This document shows positions 46,814 to 57,178 of a stretch of 64,000 bases of DNA, one piece after another. A model generated the notes under the pieces. The model had not been told where the DNA came from, did not search any database, and saw nothing but the letters and a program-made list of their open reading frames with translations. Each line of letters begins with the position of its first letter. The first letter of the stretch is position 1. Source of the DNA: Coleophoma eucalyptorum (Eukaryota > Ascomycota > Leotiomycetes > Helotiales > Dermateaceae); contig JALRME010000002.1 of the NCBI GenBank assembly GCA_026120035.1, positions 1,054,001 through 1,118,000 of the forward strand, written 5' to 3'. Both the position numbers and the translations under genes were made by a program.

Positions 46814-47818
46814 ATGTCGATAAAGTAAGCCCTTTTCTTTCGTTTACGCTGCAATTGCGACTAGCATGCGAGCCCTGTCCATCTACACAATCTCTCTCAC
46901 TCTGTTTCTGTTGCTTGGTCTTGACTTTGACTTTGTTGGTGTTTGTTCTCCTTAACCACCTCGCTCCCATGTATCAATTACACCAAGAACAACATGCTCT
47001 ATCCTTGCGTTTGGCTCAGGAATCTATGCTAAAGGAAGTCCGGAAAAGCTGGGTTATGACAAGTCCGAGTGCGGCATTTGTAAAGCTACCAAACGAACGA
47101 GTTCTCTATACTTCACCTCCACGAACGAGCCTAGAGATCTCGACCCCAAATAAATATCCTGGCACACAGCCGTACTCAGCGAAAAGCGATGCTGGTGTTG
47201 TTTATATTACAAATCAACGAGTACGTCCCATAAAATGTAATGCATACGGAGCGGCTACTGAATTACCTAAAGCTAGTATATCTACCGGCAACACCGTCGC
47301 CTGATCTTCAATCTTTTTCCTCCCCAGTTCTAAACCTCGAAGACAGCTATGTACGAGCGCCATTCTTCGGTGCTAATTACTGGACAGCTGTGTGCAAGCC
47401 AGTATCGGGAGGCAATATTCCTTCGGCACACCCGTTTGTCGAATTACGAATGACATTCCGAGAAGGAGGTGCATATGATTTTCATTCGGCATTGGAGCAG
47501 GTAAGGGAACGTCTCTACCAAGCCTATACGGTTGCGCATGAGCATGGACGTGTTGGACAATCAAGAGTGGATCTTGCGAATGTTCATTTGGAGCAATTAC
47601 CAGCATATGAGCCAGCAAGAGAAGTAAATGATGCAAATGAAATAGCAGAACCCAGAGATAGTGGCGTACATGGAGTGAACGCAGAGGAGAACCAAGCTCC
47701 GAAGCCAGAAGAATTCACAGCCCCGGACGAACCGCCACCTGGTTATGAGGAAGCACAGGTTCAAGCGGTTGGAATTGATCTCGAACAACGATTACGAAAT
47801 GAAGCAGAACGACAATAA
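46814..47818 (+). CDS. WBP2-like protein with a GRAM/PH-like domain and a PPxY motif
   Basis: Exons 46814–46824, 47049–47220, 47273–47818 give 242 aa. The first exon is only 11 nt (ATGTCGATAAA). Joining it to the second, 224 nt downstream, gives MSINWVMTSPSAAF, the usual start of this family. The GRAM-like domain covers about 20–150: KLPNERVLYTSPPRTSLEIS, GVVYITNQRLVYLPA across intron 2, FFGANYWTAVCKPVSGG, VELRMTFREGGAYDF. The C-terminal part is acidic and Pro-rich and carries DEPPPGYEEA, a PPxY motif for WW domains. Animal WBP2 binds the WW domains of YAP and Nedd4 ligases; fungal members are little studied. A role as a membrane-linked adaptor of Rsp5-type ligases is inferred. Confidence 0.88.
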
Positions 47819-48455
47819 CGAATGATGATTTTGTTCTTGGTATACCTTACATTAGGATTTGGGGGTTTAGGGTTCTGGAAACTGGAGTTATACTTCGTGG
47901 AGGATTGTCGTAGAACCTGGACGATATTAGCGGTACACAACGCGTGAATAACATATCGCGTACAATATAGATTAACAAGCATTCCATAGCCACAAATCAC
48001 TGTTACTGAACATGCTGCGAATCAAATCTAATCCGTAAACTGGTTGTTCTTACAATTTGAAGTATGAAAAGTGGGGTTGAGGAAGACGACAATCTTCGAA
48101 GACATTAAAGAAGGCTCACGAAATATAGAATAAAACAGAAAACCCTTACCTGAATTAATCCTACACATAATCTAGAAGTCATTTGGCATGGAAAATGGTA
48201 TTTGCAAACGATTGGGAGCATATGGTCGACTAGGCCCATCTTCACAAATCCCTCAATTATGATTGGCGTAATTATCTATCTCACGTGATCTAAAGCTTAG
48301 CTCAATTTTCGAGGTCGAGTTCGGGAAATGTCGACATGGTTGAAGAACGTCCTCGCAACGCATCGTGAGACCTCGATCGACATCTCAAAGCCATCATTTC
48401 AATCGAATCACCTACCTTGATTCCATTGCATTTGCGCAATCAAACCTTACACACG
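47819..48455. other. Spacer before qcr6
   Basis: 637 bp, AT-rich, with the 3' end of the WBP2-like gene and the qcr6 promoter. No gene recognised. Confidence 0.6.
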
Positions 48456-49543
48456 ATGGGATTCTTCACCGACTTGTGGGAGAGCGCTACGCCATGGTCC
48501 TCCGCTGAGGCCGAAGCTGTCTCCGGAACCGATAGCACTCCTGCTCAACCAGAAGAGAAGAGTGATAGTGAGGCTGCTGTATGTAATTTACTTGATTTCG
48601 GACATCCGGACTTGATCTGCGAGTCAATTGGCCTGTCGGTGTAGTTGATATCATGACTGTTGGTCTGGTTGAGCCAGGGGTTGGATGATCATTGCATCTG
48701 GGTCATTGAAGCTGCAATTGTTTTCTCATCATGTTTCGTAGGATACTTTGGGACCAAGGCTAACCATCTTTCGCTATTCAGGACAACGACAGCGAAGAGT
48801 CTTCTGAAGCCGAGGCTGAGGAGGAGGAGGAAGAGGAGGAAGAATTGGAGGACCCTCAAGAGAAGTTCCAAGAGGGTGAGTCGATATCTCTACTTCCTAT
48901 GAAGGGGCACAACTTTTCGGATATATGCGCCTCAAAAAGAGTTGTGGCAGTGCCTGGGACCGTAATTACACTTGAAGCCTGGGGTTGCAGATTACTTTGA
49001 GTCTAAAACGGGTAAACCGCCATTCACTTATGGGTGCGATGCACTGTGAAACTGGCCTGGTTTATTTGGCAGCTGTGTTTGATTCTGCTATATATTCTTA
49101 TGTTCCAGACTCGAAGGGCTTGCGCAAGCCATCGTCGGGAACTGCAACCATCGTGGAGGAAGCCCTGACAGTTTCTACAATTGTTGCTGGACATTAAAGT
49201 TGAATAAGACTCGTAGCACGGATTTGCTGACGGTGGTAACAGAGTGCAAGGAATCCAAGCAATGCTCTGGACCAAAGCATCACTTCGATGAGTGTGTTGA
49301 GCGTGTTACCAGCGCATCTGAAAGCGAAGATAAGAAGGGACCAAACGAGGACTGTGTCGAGGAGTGTAAGTTTTTCTCTTGTAGCCTCCGAGAGGCGTTT
49401 GGTCTTGAACATGCAAAAACATCCAAACTAGTCTTGAGGGACTCTTTCTTGATAAATGGTGTCACTAATACAATTCAGTCTTCCACCTCGCCCACTGCGC
49501 GAACGAATGTGCTGCACCAAAGCTTTGGGCTGCTCTGAAGTAG
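48456..49543 (+). CDS. qcr6: Cytochrome bc1 complex hinge protein (complex III subunit 6)
   Basis: Acidic subunit of mitochondrial complex III that helps cytochrome c dock on cytochrome c1. Exons 48456–48578, 48782–48875, 49243–49365, 49479–49543; joined 134 aa. The N-terminus (MGFFTDLWESATPW) leads to a Ser/Glu-rich part and an acidic run (EAEEEEEEEEELEDP). The UCR hinge domain follows with the paired cysteines: ECKESKQCSGPKHHFDECVERV and DCVEEFFHLAHCANECAAPKLWAALK. The last exon join restores EEFFHLAHC. Introns 1 and 2 are 203 and 367 nt, unusually long here; intron 2 holds a hairpin. The frame closes exactly across all four exons. Confidence 0.93.
49102..49142 (+). other. Hairpin inside qcr6 intron 2
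   Basis: GTTCC (49102–49106) can pair with GGAAC (49138–49142), GAC (49108–49110) with GTC (49134–49136), and GGCTT (49117–49121) with AAGCC (49126–49130) over a GCGC loop. The asymmetric internal loop between the stems recalls an H/ACA guide pocket, but I find no ACA box at the right distance. It may be chance. Confidence 0.35.
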
Positions 49544-50274
49544 AATCTACAAACATAAAGCCAAAGGCTTATCTCACGAAGATGTAGAAAGCGGAGAATG
49601 GTGGAACGAAGAAATGGAGAAATGCAGACGCTTGTACAAACTTCTACACCGCAACCCTTTTGTTTTTTGTACTACAGCATTTTCAGATCTCCTTTCGTCG
49701 CATTGCATGTAGTATAGGAGTCTCAAAAAAGCCTATTAGATGGTGATTTGGCGCTTGCTTGGGCCTCTTATATCTCCCACCTCGGCCTACTGGTTGAGTC
49801 AATCATGTGAAGTGAAGAGGTCGCAGTATCTAATGGTAAGAAGTCAGGCCTTAGCTTATCATCTGTGTGCTCTTTCAAGACACCGCATTTTATCACCCAG
49901 TATCCCGGCGAGTTCAGCCAACAAACAAGGAGGAGCTCTCATAGACGAGCCAGATAACGTGCGAGGATCGGGGATGTGACTTGAATTAGGCTATGGAGTA
50001 TCAAGCCTCCCCTGGTCAAGGCGCGATCTCCGATTGAATAGACGTTCTAGCTTCCAACAATCATGCACTGCGCTCGTTGAGGCAGGAGTCCATTCCAGTG
50101 ATATACGAGCCCTATTAACGTCTTCTTCAAACCACCTTACCAAGTCAATCTTGTCTTCTACGAGTAGTCCTTGGAAAAGAAAAAAGCATGAGCAGCAAAA
50201 GTCACTGAAACCTAGCCGTAGCGTGGAGACCTTGCACGTACATTGGCAACCCCAGGGGTCCGTAAGCGAACAAC
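49544..50274. other. Spacer before the second MFS gene
   Basis: 731 bp with the 3' flank of qcr6 and the promoter and leader of the next plus-strand gene. No gene recognised. Confidence 0.55.
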
Positions 50275-52137
50275 ATGGAGTCGATAGCTGCATCCAACGA
50301 CAACGCGATCGCGACCGAGAAAACTCCAGCTACCACCGCCTCCGATGCGCATGTAGGAAGCGATTTCAATGGCACTTCAACCAGTCTGACTACACCACCT
50401 TCCTCTAAGAACACCGTTACATACGAGGAGAAAGACGTCAACGCTACTAACGCGTTACCTGGGTGGACCATTATGCGTCCGTTGAAGCGCAAGTTGAAGG
50501 GGAAATCGGACAGAACCGCGAGCACGGCGATGAACGGAGATTCATATGGCGGAGAGGCCTTGGAGGAGATCAGGAGCGATGACGAATTATTGGACGCTTA
50601 TGAAAACAGAGAACAAACAGAGGGTGCACTGCCGTCAGGGCTGGAAAGAGGGGTTTCGGGGGATGCGCCACAATATAAAGTCTACAAGAGGAGGTGGTTT
50701 GGATTGGTACAATTGGTTTTGTTAAATATCATTGTCAGCTGGGATGTAAGCTGTTTTCCAATCCAAACCCCCATCTCCTAAATACAACTGCTAACAAGCA
50801 GATAACTAGTGGCTTACATTTTCGGCTTCATCAACTACCGTTGCAGAATACTATGATGTATCTGAATCAGCCGTGAATTGGCTTAGTACCGGATTTCTCT
50901 TCGCGTTCGTTGCCATTTCACCACTGACCGTACACGTTCTACATCACCATGGGCCGAAACGAGCCATTGTGATCGCATCTGTTCTTCTCCTCGCTGGAAA
51001 CTGGATCCGATATGGTTCAACGAGAGCAGGTGCACATGGAAGCTACGGAGGGGTCATGTTCGGGCAAATTCTTACGGGAATAGCACAGCCGTTTGTTCTC
51101 GCCGCTCCGACTAGATACTCAGATTTGTGGTTTATGAATACCGGACGTGTAGCAGCGACCGCTGTAATGAGTCTTGCGAATCCATTTGGTGGGGCTTTGG
51201 CCCAATTGATCGACCCCTTCTGGGCTGGTTCTCCTGGAGATATACCAAACATGGTTCTGTATATCTCAATTATTGTGAGTGTTGATTGACTAATGAAACA
51301 CTTTATGCTAACAAGTTGCAGTCATCCATTGCAACGATCCCTTCGTTCTTCATCCCAGCTCACCCCCCAACACCAGTGTCTCATTCAGCAACACATGCCA
51401 AACAGGACTTGATGACATCGCTTCGTTACCTCTCTAAGTCCCCAGAGTTTTACATGATAATGATTCCCTATGTAATCTTTGTCGGACTCTTTAACAGTAT
51501 CTCATCACTCATAAACCAGATGCTGGCACCCTATTCTTTTTCTCAGACAGACGCTGGAATTGCTGGTGCACTTCTCATTGTCGTGGGTCTCGTCTGCTCG
51601 GCAGTCACTTCACCCATCATTGATCGCACCAAGTCCTACCTACTAGCAATCAAGACTCAAGTCCCAATCATCGGTATCTGCTATCTAGCATTCATCTGGG
51701 CCCCAGGATCTCGCGTCATAGCTGCACCATATGCAATTCTTTCCATTCTCGGAGCAGCTTCATTTAGTCTCGTCCCCGTTGTCCTTGAGTATCTAATCGA
51801 GATCACGCATCCAGTCTCTCCAGAAGTAACCAGCACCATCTGCTGGACGGGCGGCCAACTTTTTGGTGGAATCTTCATCATCATCTCTGACGCGCTGAAA
51901 GATCCAGGTGTAGCAGACGGTACAGCCGATGACGGTTCTTCCCGACCACCAGGGAACATGTACCGTGCTCTTATCTTCCAAGCAGTTGTGGGACTTGTTG
52001 TTGTCCCTCTCCCTCTTGCATTGGGTTTTTTTGGCAGAAAGAAATTCGTGAGTATGCGCAGAGTTGAGGCTGATCGTGCGATGACTTCCAGTGGTATGGA
52101 TGTTGAGGATAGAAGGGGAGTTGTTACTCCCGCTTGA
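50275..52137 (+). CDS. MFS transporter with a long cytosolic N-terminus (FLVCR-like layout)
   Basis: Exons 50275–50745, 50810–51274, 51322–52137 give 583 aa. About 135 residues of Thr/Ser/Glu-rich sequence precede the first helix (FGLVQLVLLNIIVSWDW); some 12 helices follow. Motifs include LTFSASSTTVAEYYDVSESAVNW, HGPKRAIVIASVLLLAGNWIRY (the G-x-x-R/K-A loop after helix 2), GQILTGIAQPFVLAAPTRYSDLWF and SMANPFGGALAQL-like SLANPFGGALAQL. The region from helix 1 to 5 resembles the FLVCR/DIRC2-type branch, in which animal members move haem, choline or other small molecules. The substrate here is unknown. The second half is also complete, ending in a short charged tail. Confidence 0.88.
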
Positions 52138-53080
52138 GGCTCCTTTGTATACCTTTTGTAATTCTTTATGTGGGTTGGAAGCTTTTGAAATCATTAAGGT
52201 GTGGAAAGGGGTCTTGGTGTATTTATGACAAGGTTTGCTAGCAAGGAAGATGATTGGATGATTTTGTGGGTTAATGGGTATCTTGGTATGAAATAGGTGG
52301 AACAGGCACGTAATGAAGATTGCTGGATGGATGACTTGGTTGGAGAATGGGTATATTGGTATTGAATAGGCACGCAATGAATATATGTTATAGTTAAATC
52401 CTCGAATATGGTCAGTAGAGGCGAGTCTGCTTTAAGCTATCATGCTCGCTTAACTTGAAGTCCTTCCCGAGTCGCAAATAATGAGGATGTAAGTAGAAGG
52501 AATCGATCTTGAAGCTGGATAGAGCTAGTTTGGATGTTATCTGTGGACAGGTGACTTTCTAGGGTGGTGGTATGCCTGGCGACAGAGCCGGTGACAATAC
52601 GAAATGAGTCACAAGAGGTCTGACTTTATCGATGACTACTATCATATACAGGAGTATTTACTTTTTACCGTCCCTCGACAGTCCCTCGTCACTCACTGGG
52701 GGTCTCTTGCGAGGAGCGATTGCTGGCATTTTGCTCGAGGCTATACGCAATTGCGAGTTTCCGTTGTTGCTGAAGGTCAAGTGATCAATCGCGTTCTCTA
52801 TTCGAGGTAGGGCCGATAAATCTACAGCAGTCACTTTCTTCTATGCGAGTCTTATGGTGTGGCCAGTTCCTGAAGTGAGGGTTTTACGAAGAAAGGTTCA
52901 ATTTACCAACGCGGTGCGGCTTAGTTGCAAGAATTATTTATGCAATATGTCTGCCCCCTCGTCCTTTCAGGTCTCGCATCTCATAAAATCACCATATTGT
53001 AACCAAACCACGACTACTAATGGAAGGATTCTGAGCGAAAAAAGAAACACAATACTCAATGATCCGAAGGATGTGTTAGA
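52138..53080. other. 3' flank region between convergent genes
   Basis: 943 bp between the MFS stop codon and the stop codon of the GH72 gene. Contains a tandem duplication at 52246–52378. No gene recognised. Confidence 0.55.
52246..52378. repeat. Imperfect tandem duplication of about 65 bp
   Basis: Copy 1 at 52246–52314 and copy 2 at 52315–52378. Both start GAAGAT, share TGGGTAT and TTGGTAT in the middle, and end GGCACG(T/C)AAT. The copies have diverged by substitutions and small indels. They lie just after the MFS stop codon, probably in its 3' untranslated region. Confidence 0.75.
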
Positions 53081-54626
53081 TTACAAAGCCATGATACCAC
53101 CAACAAATCCAACAACAGTGACCAACAAGATACCAAAAGCAGTCATATCTGGAGGTGGAGCTAGAGAGCTAGCAGAAGACTTGCTGCCAGAGGTAGAGGT
53201 AGAGGTAGATGATCCGGAAGTACCAGTGGCAGTAACCTCACCACTTCCAGCGGTAGCAGTTCCTGGGCTTTCGTTGTCAGAGTCTCCAGCATCCTGGCTA
53301 CCGTCGCCGTCAAGACCTGGTCCGGTTCCGGCACCAGTGGACATGTATGCAGCAGCGCTGGTTGGAATAGCTGGTAGAGCAGAGCCAGACACGCCCCAGT
53401 CTGCGTTACTGGTTGGGCATTCAGAGGAGGCAGTGGATGTTGTGGCACCTCCAAGTCCTGTAGGGTTGGCGACGCTGGCGTAGGCAGACTTGAGGTAGTT
53501 GAAGCCAGAAGCGGTAGTCACAGAGGAGGCGCTGATAGTGACAAGTCCATAGCCGTTACCCTCCTCTGAGTATTCGTAAACAAGGCCACCGGAGAAGACA
53601 CCGGTCATTTCGGTGCTGTAGAGGGCAGAGACTTCACTGAAATTGCGAGTATTGGTGATGCAACCATACTCGGACATGCTAAGCAAAAATTAGTGAAAAT
53701 ATGGGAGAGTATTGTGAGTGACTAGAACATACAAAACAGGAGCACCATATCCAGTGTAATTCTGGACCAGAATGTCCCAACCAGAAGTAGTCATTGAGGA
53801 CGGATCGCACCATGAATAGTCATTGATGGCGTAGAAGTCGCCTCGTGCATCTGAAGTACCACAGTTCATGTATTCTGCCATCAAGAACTGGTTTGAGGCG
53901 ACATCGGCGGCGGAGTAGCCGACTGGGATGGATCGGTATCCTCGGTCACCAATGTACTGCTTCATATCGCGGGTTACCGCCTTGATGTATGGTGCACAGT
54001 CAGTGTTGTTGGCATCATTGATGACCTCATTCCCAGACAAAAAGGCCATTGTGTTGGTGTAGTTGGCAAAAGCATCAATAGTTGCGAAAACGCTCTGAAG
54101 GTAGACGCTGTTGTAGGACTCCTTGGGTTCGTCTCGGTTCAAAGAATACTTAGGCGTGTCGGTGTCAAGCACTAGGTAAATTCCAGCTGCCTCAAGTGCT
54201 GCCATGCACTCGTCATGATCTGCTGTGTTGTCAACAGTGTAGACTCGAATGGTGTTGATACCAAGCTGCGAGAAATATTCGACATCTCTCTTGCAAGCAG
54301 TAGCATCTGAGATTGGATCGCTGGTAGTTCCACTTCCTCCACCTAATGATTGTTAATAGCAGCGTCAAATGAAACGAGTGACTTCGAGATCGTACCTGGT
54401 TGATAGTCGACACCACGAATATAGAAACGATCGGTGCCATTGTAGAAAGCTAAGTAGAAGGTTAGATGTGTCTGTCACGAAGGGCAATCAAATACTGACC
54501 ATTTCCAGTAATTGTGATAGGAGACAGGGTAGAAGTGGCTCGTTCTTTCAAGACCGGTGTGCCAGCAGCTACAGGAGAGGCCAGTAACGCTGCTGCAAGA
54601 GCTGCGATAGAGGTCTTTTGCATCAT
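53081..54626 (-). CDS. GPI-anchored beta-1,3-glucanosyltransferase, GH72 (Gas/Gel)
   Basis: Cuts and re-joins beta-1,3-glucan chains at the outer face of the plasma membrane and in the wall. Exons (minus): 54626–54500, 54449–54396, 54342–53733, 53678–53081; joined 462 aa. A signal peptide (MMQKTSIAALAAALLASPVAA) starts it. The catalytic barrel has YIRGVDYQPGG, LGINTIRVYTVDN, and the two catalytic glutamates: Glu166 in LSGNEVIN (acid/base) and Glu267 in SEYGC (nucleophile, completed across the last intron). A Ser/Thr/Gly-rich stalk (about 370–430) and a hydrophobic tail (MTAFGILLVTVVGFVGGIMAL) form the GPI signal. There is no Cys-rich CBM43 module, so it belongs to the shorter Gel subgroup. 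Confidence 0.95.
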
Positions 54627-55640
54627 CTTGCCTACGATGGACTTCTAGACAGGAGTTTACAGAAGAAAATGAAGAGGGCTCAAACGAAGGGAAGGAACGA
54701 GTGTGTATCAAGCTCGAGAGCTGATGAGCGAGTGTATAGAAGTAAGGAAAAGGCCAAAAGTATCAGACGTTGTTGTCGTCTGAAGTCTTCTGAGAAGCCG
54801 ACCGTGTACTGGAAAAACCTTGGCCTATAACAAACCAGAACTCTCGTGTCCGCGTCAGCTCCCGGGTTAACGTGATGGGTCCAGTGTTTTCTAAATATAA
54901 ATGTTCTCATCTTGAGACCCCACCTACTTATTTCCAGGTCCCAACACATAAACAAGCACACGTCGTGCTGGAGAAAGATGGAACTCGTGCAGTCAATCCG
55001 TCGCTTGTCTCTTCGCATCCAGCATGTATGCCAAGGCAAGGCGAAGCATTTCGAGCCCGACGTTAGAATCTCCCATGTCTTCCTCGCATCTAGTTCCCGG
55101 CTTGGCGTAGATCCAGGACTTGCTCGTTTCTTGTTCGCCGACCCACAGGCCAGGCATCATGTCGTCATTCACTACTGATCACAATTTGACACGAGATAGT
55201 AAAATGCATCGGAAGTTCTGCGCACCGTGGGAATGCAACCGGAAGATTGGGCTTCCTAGCCCTCAGCACCACTGGCTGTTGCAATTCAGAATTACCCCTT
55301 GAACTTAGAAATGCCGAAAGGAGACTTTGACAGCCTTGCTATACTGGGACAACCCCGGCATTTTATCATTGGAGGTCATGGGCGCATTTACCAGACGACC
55401 AACCACCCAGGCCGCGTCGCTGGATTGCGGATGTAGCGTCAGGGCGTGGCCGTAAGGTGCACCTGGCAAACAATACCAGTGTCTCTGTCTTGACCATAAG
55501 GGGCAGATGATGGAATCTACGGTAGGATTGCAGATGAGGGGATCAGCTAATCATGATTGCAGCTCGTGTGCACCTTTGGTCTCCGTCCTCCACAATCTGC
55601 ACAGCCTGGCGGAAGTGGAACGAGTAAGTGACAGACGAGA
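54627..55640. other. Promoter region of the GH72 gene
   Basis: 1.0 kb between two minus-strand genes: GH72 promoter and leader on the left, 3' flank of the OB-like orphan on the right. No gene recognised. Confidence 0.6.
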
Positions 55641-56774
55641 TTACTGTGTATCTGGGGGTAAGATTTCCCTGGCGAGCCTGGTGGCTCTTGAAGCTTTCGC
55701 CTTGCGCTTGCTGTCGGCACCCACGCCTACAAATTTGGCGACCCAGTCCCTCACCTTTCTGGTCTTTCCCAGTTGCGCATCTTCAGGTCCTGCCGTCTCC
55801 AAATCAAGCGATCTATAGCAACCACCAATGTCACCCTTATCAATCCTATTTCTGTGAAGAAGATGGATTTTTGTCATGTCCTTCCTCAGGCTTTGTCCAT
55901 ATACCCTCCCTCGAAAGCTACTAAGCGCAACGTTCTTAACCAGAACCACATCCTGAGGCCTCAAGGTTTCCAGGATGCCTTTCAGGTCTACGGCATTCTC
56001 TGTATTTGAGAGCCAGAAGTTTATCACAAAGCCTGACTTCGTCTCGTCACCCACCAGGACTTCACTGAGCTCAATTGCTGCTCCTCTGCGTGTCTGTATT
56101 GCCCTCGCGGCTGGCAAGGAGATGATGCCTACGACAAAATTAACCGTCATTGTCTGTGGCTGTATGGAGTTGAGGTATGAGGCACTAGGGATCTCATTCA
56201 AGTTGTGCAAACGGCCAAAGACAGGTATGTTGGCTGGTGGGGAGTAGGATGCTGCAACTGAAAGGTCTTGGGTCTGGAATGAACCTTCGCTCGTTCGAAA
56301 ACTTGAAAAATTGCTACGAAACGAGTCTGTTACTCGCCCAGAGTCAGGTGGGATCTGTGATGAGGGGATTTCTTCGTGAACAGCGTAAGAATATTCATAA
56401 TATTGTGAGAGTACGTCTTCGGCTGATGGCATACTAGAGCTATTAATTTCTCCCTGGCTTTGGAAAGTATCTTCCATGAAAGATGTGATGTCCGAGGTTG
56501 TTAGAAAGGATACGTTGTGATCATCTGGTTTCCAGCCACGATCTTGTGAAAATCCAGTTATAACATGTTCCCTCTCCAGAGGAATCGATCTCCAGGATGG
56601 GTGTTCCGATTCAGAAGTATGTACGATGGACGCATCGAATTCGTCCAGTCCTGCAAAGCGAGCCACATGTTCACTAAAGCTATCCAGAAGCCTGGGATCT
56701 CGCCAATTTAGAGATTTGGACTCTGGAGCACCAGTGAAGAAGACAACGTTTGCTGACATGCTCGGCTCACCCAT
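55641..56774 (-). CDS. Orphan protein with an OB-fold-like C-terminal half
   Basis: Intronless, 377 aa from the ATG at 56774 (372 aa from 56759). I do not recognise a named family. Residues 1 to about 190 are Ser/Asp/Glu-rich and probably mostly disordered, with a start MSANVVFFTGAPESKSLNW. From about 190 it becomes ordered: MTVNFVVGIISLPAARAI, GAAIELSEVLVGDET, FVINFWLSN, LRPQDVVLVKNVALSSFRG. This alternation of short strands, a polar loop and a final Q-D-V-V-L-V-K-N-V strand is typical of single-strand DNA-binding OB folds. The end is basic (SKRKAKASRATRLARE). A role in DNA or telomere maintenance is a guess based on fold-like pattern only. Confidence 0.72.
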   Translation of the reverse strand: MGEPSMSANVVFFTGAPESKSLNWRDPRLLDSFSEHVARFAGLDEFDASIVHTSESEHPSWRSIPLEREHVITGFSQDRGWKPDDHNVSFLTTSDITSFMEDTFQSQGEINSSSMPSAEDVLSQYYEYSYAVHEEIPSSQIPPDSGRVTDSFRSNFSSFRTSEGSFQTQDLSVAASYSPPANIPVFGRLHNLNEIPSASYLNSIQPQTMTVNFVVGIISLPAARAIQTRRGAAIELSEVLVGDETKSGFVINFWLSNTENAVDLKGILETLRPQDVVLVKNVALSSFRGRVYGQSLRKDMTKIHLLHRNRIDKGDIGGCYRSLDLETAGPEDAQLGKTRKVRDWVAKFVGVGADSKRKAKASRATRLAREILPPDTQ

Positions 56775-57178
56775 CGGCAACTTCCTCGGATTCTATGTTG
56801 CTCGGATCCGAGGATTGCCAGTTTGGATGCACAGATACGGAGTTTAGGCAGTCCGCACGAATAGACCGAAGAGTATGTCCGTAGGCTGCAGAAGCTGGCC
56901 AATCGATGCGTCAATCACTGACACTGACGCTAGAACGATCGTCGTAAGCAGTTACAAAGACGAGTTATCCCCGTTCTAATGGTAGACTGGCATAGAGTCT
57001 GACGTTGCCTAAAGTTATATAAACCGTGATGTGTGCTTAACCTTTGGTGTGTTGGTGAGCCGTGGTGTGCAGTAAAGAAGCGTTGAATTAACGAATTACG
57101 ACCAAAAGTACGGAGTTCGCTTCGACCGCATCTCTTCGGATCAGATAACAGACGTCACGGATCTGATTACGCATCCAA
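56775..57178. other. Bidirectional promoter between the OB-like orphan and the Aim32-like gene
   Basis: 404 bp between divergent start codons. No further feature supported. Confidence 0.6.
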
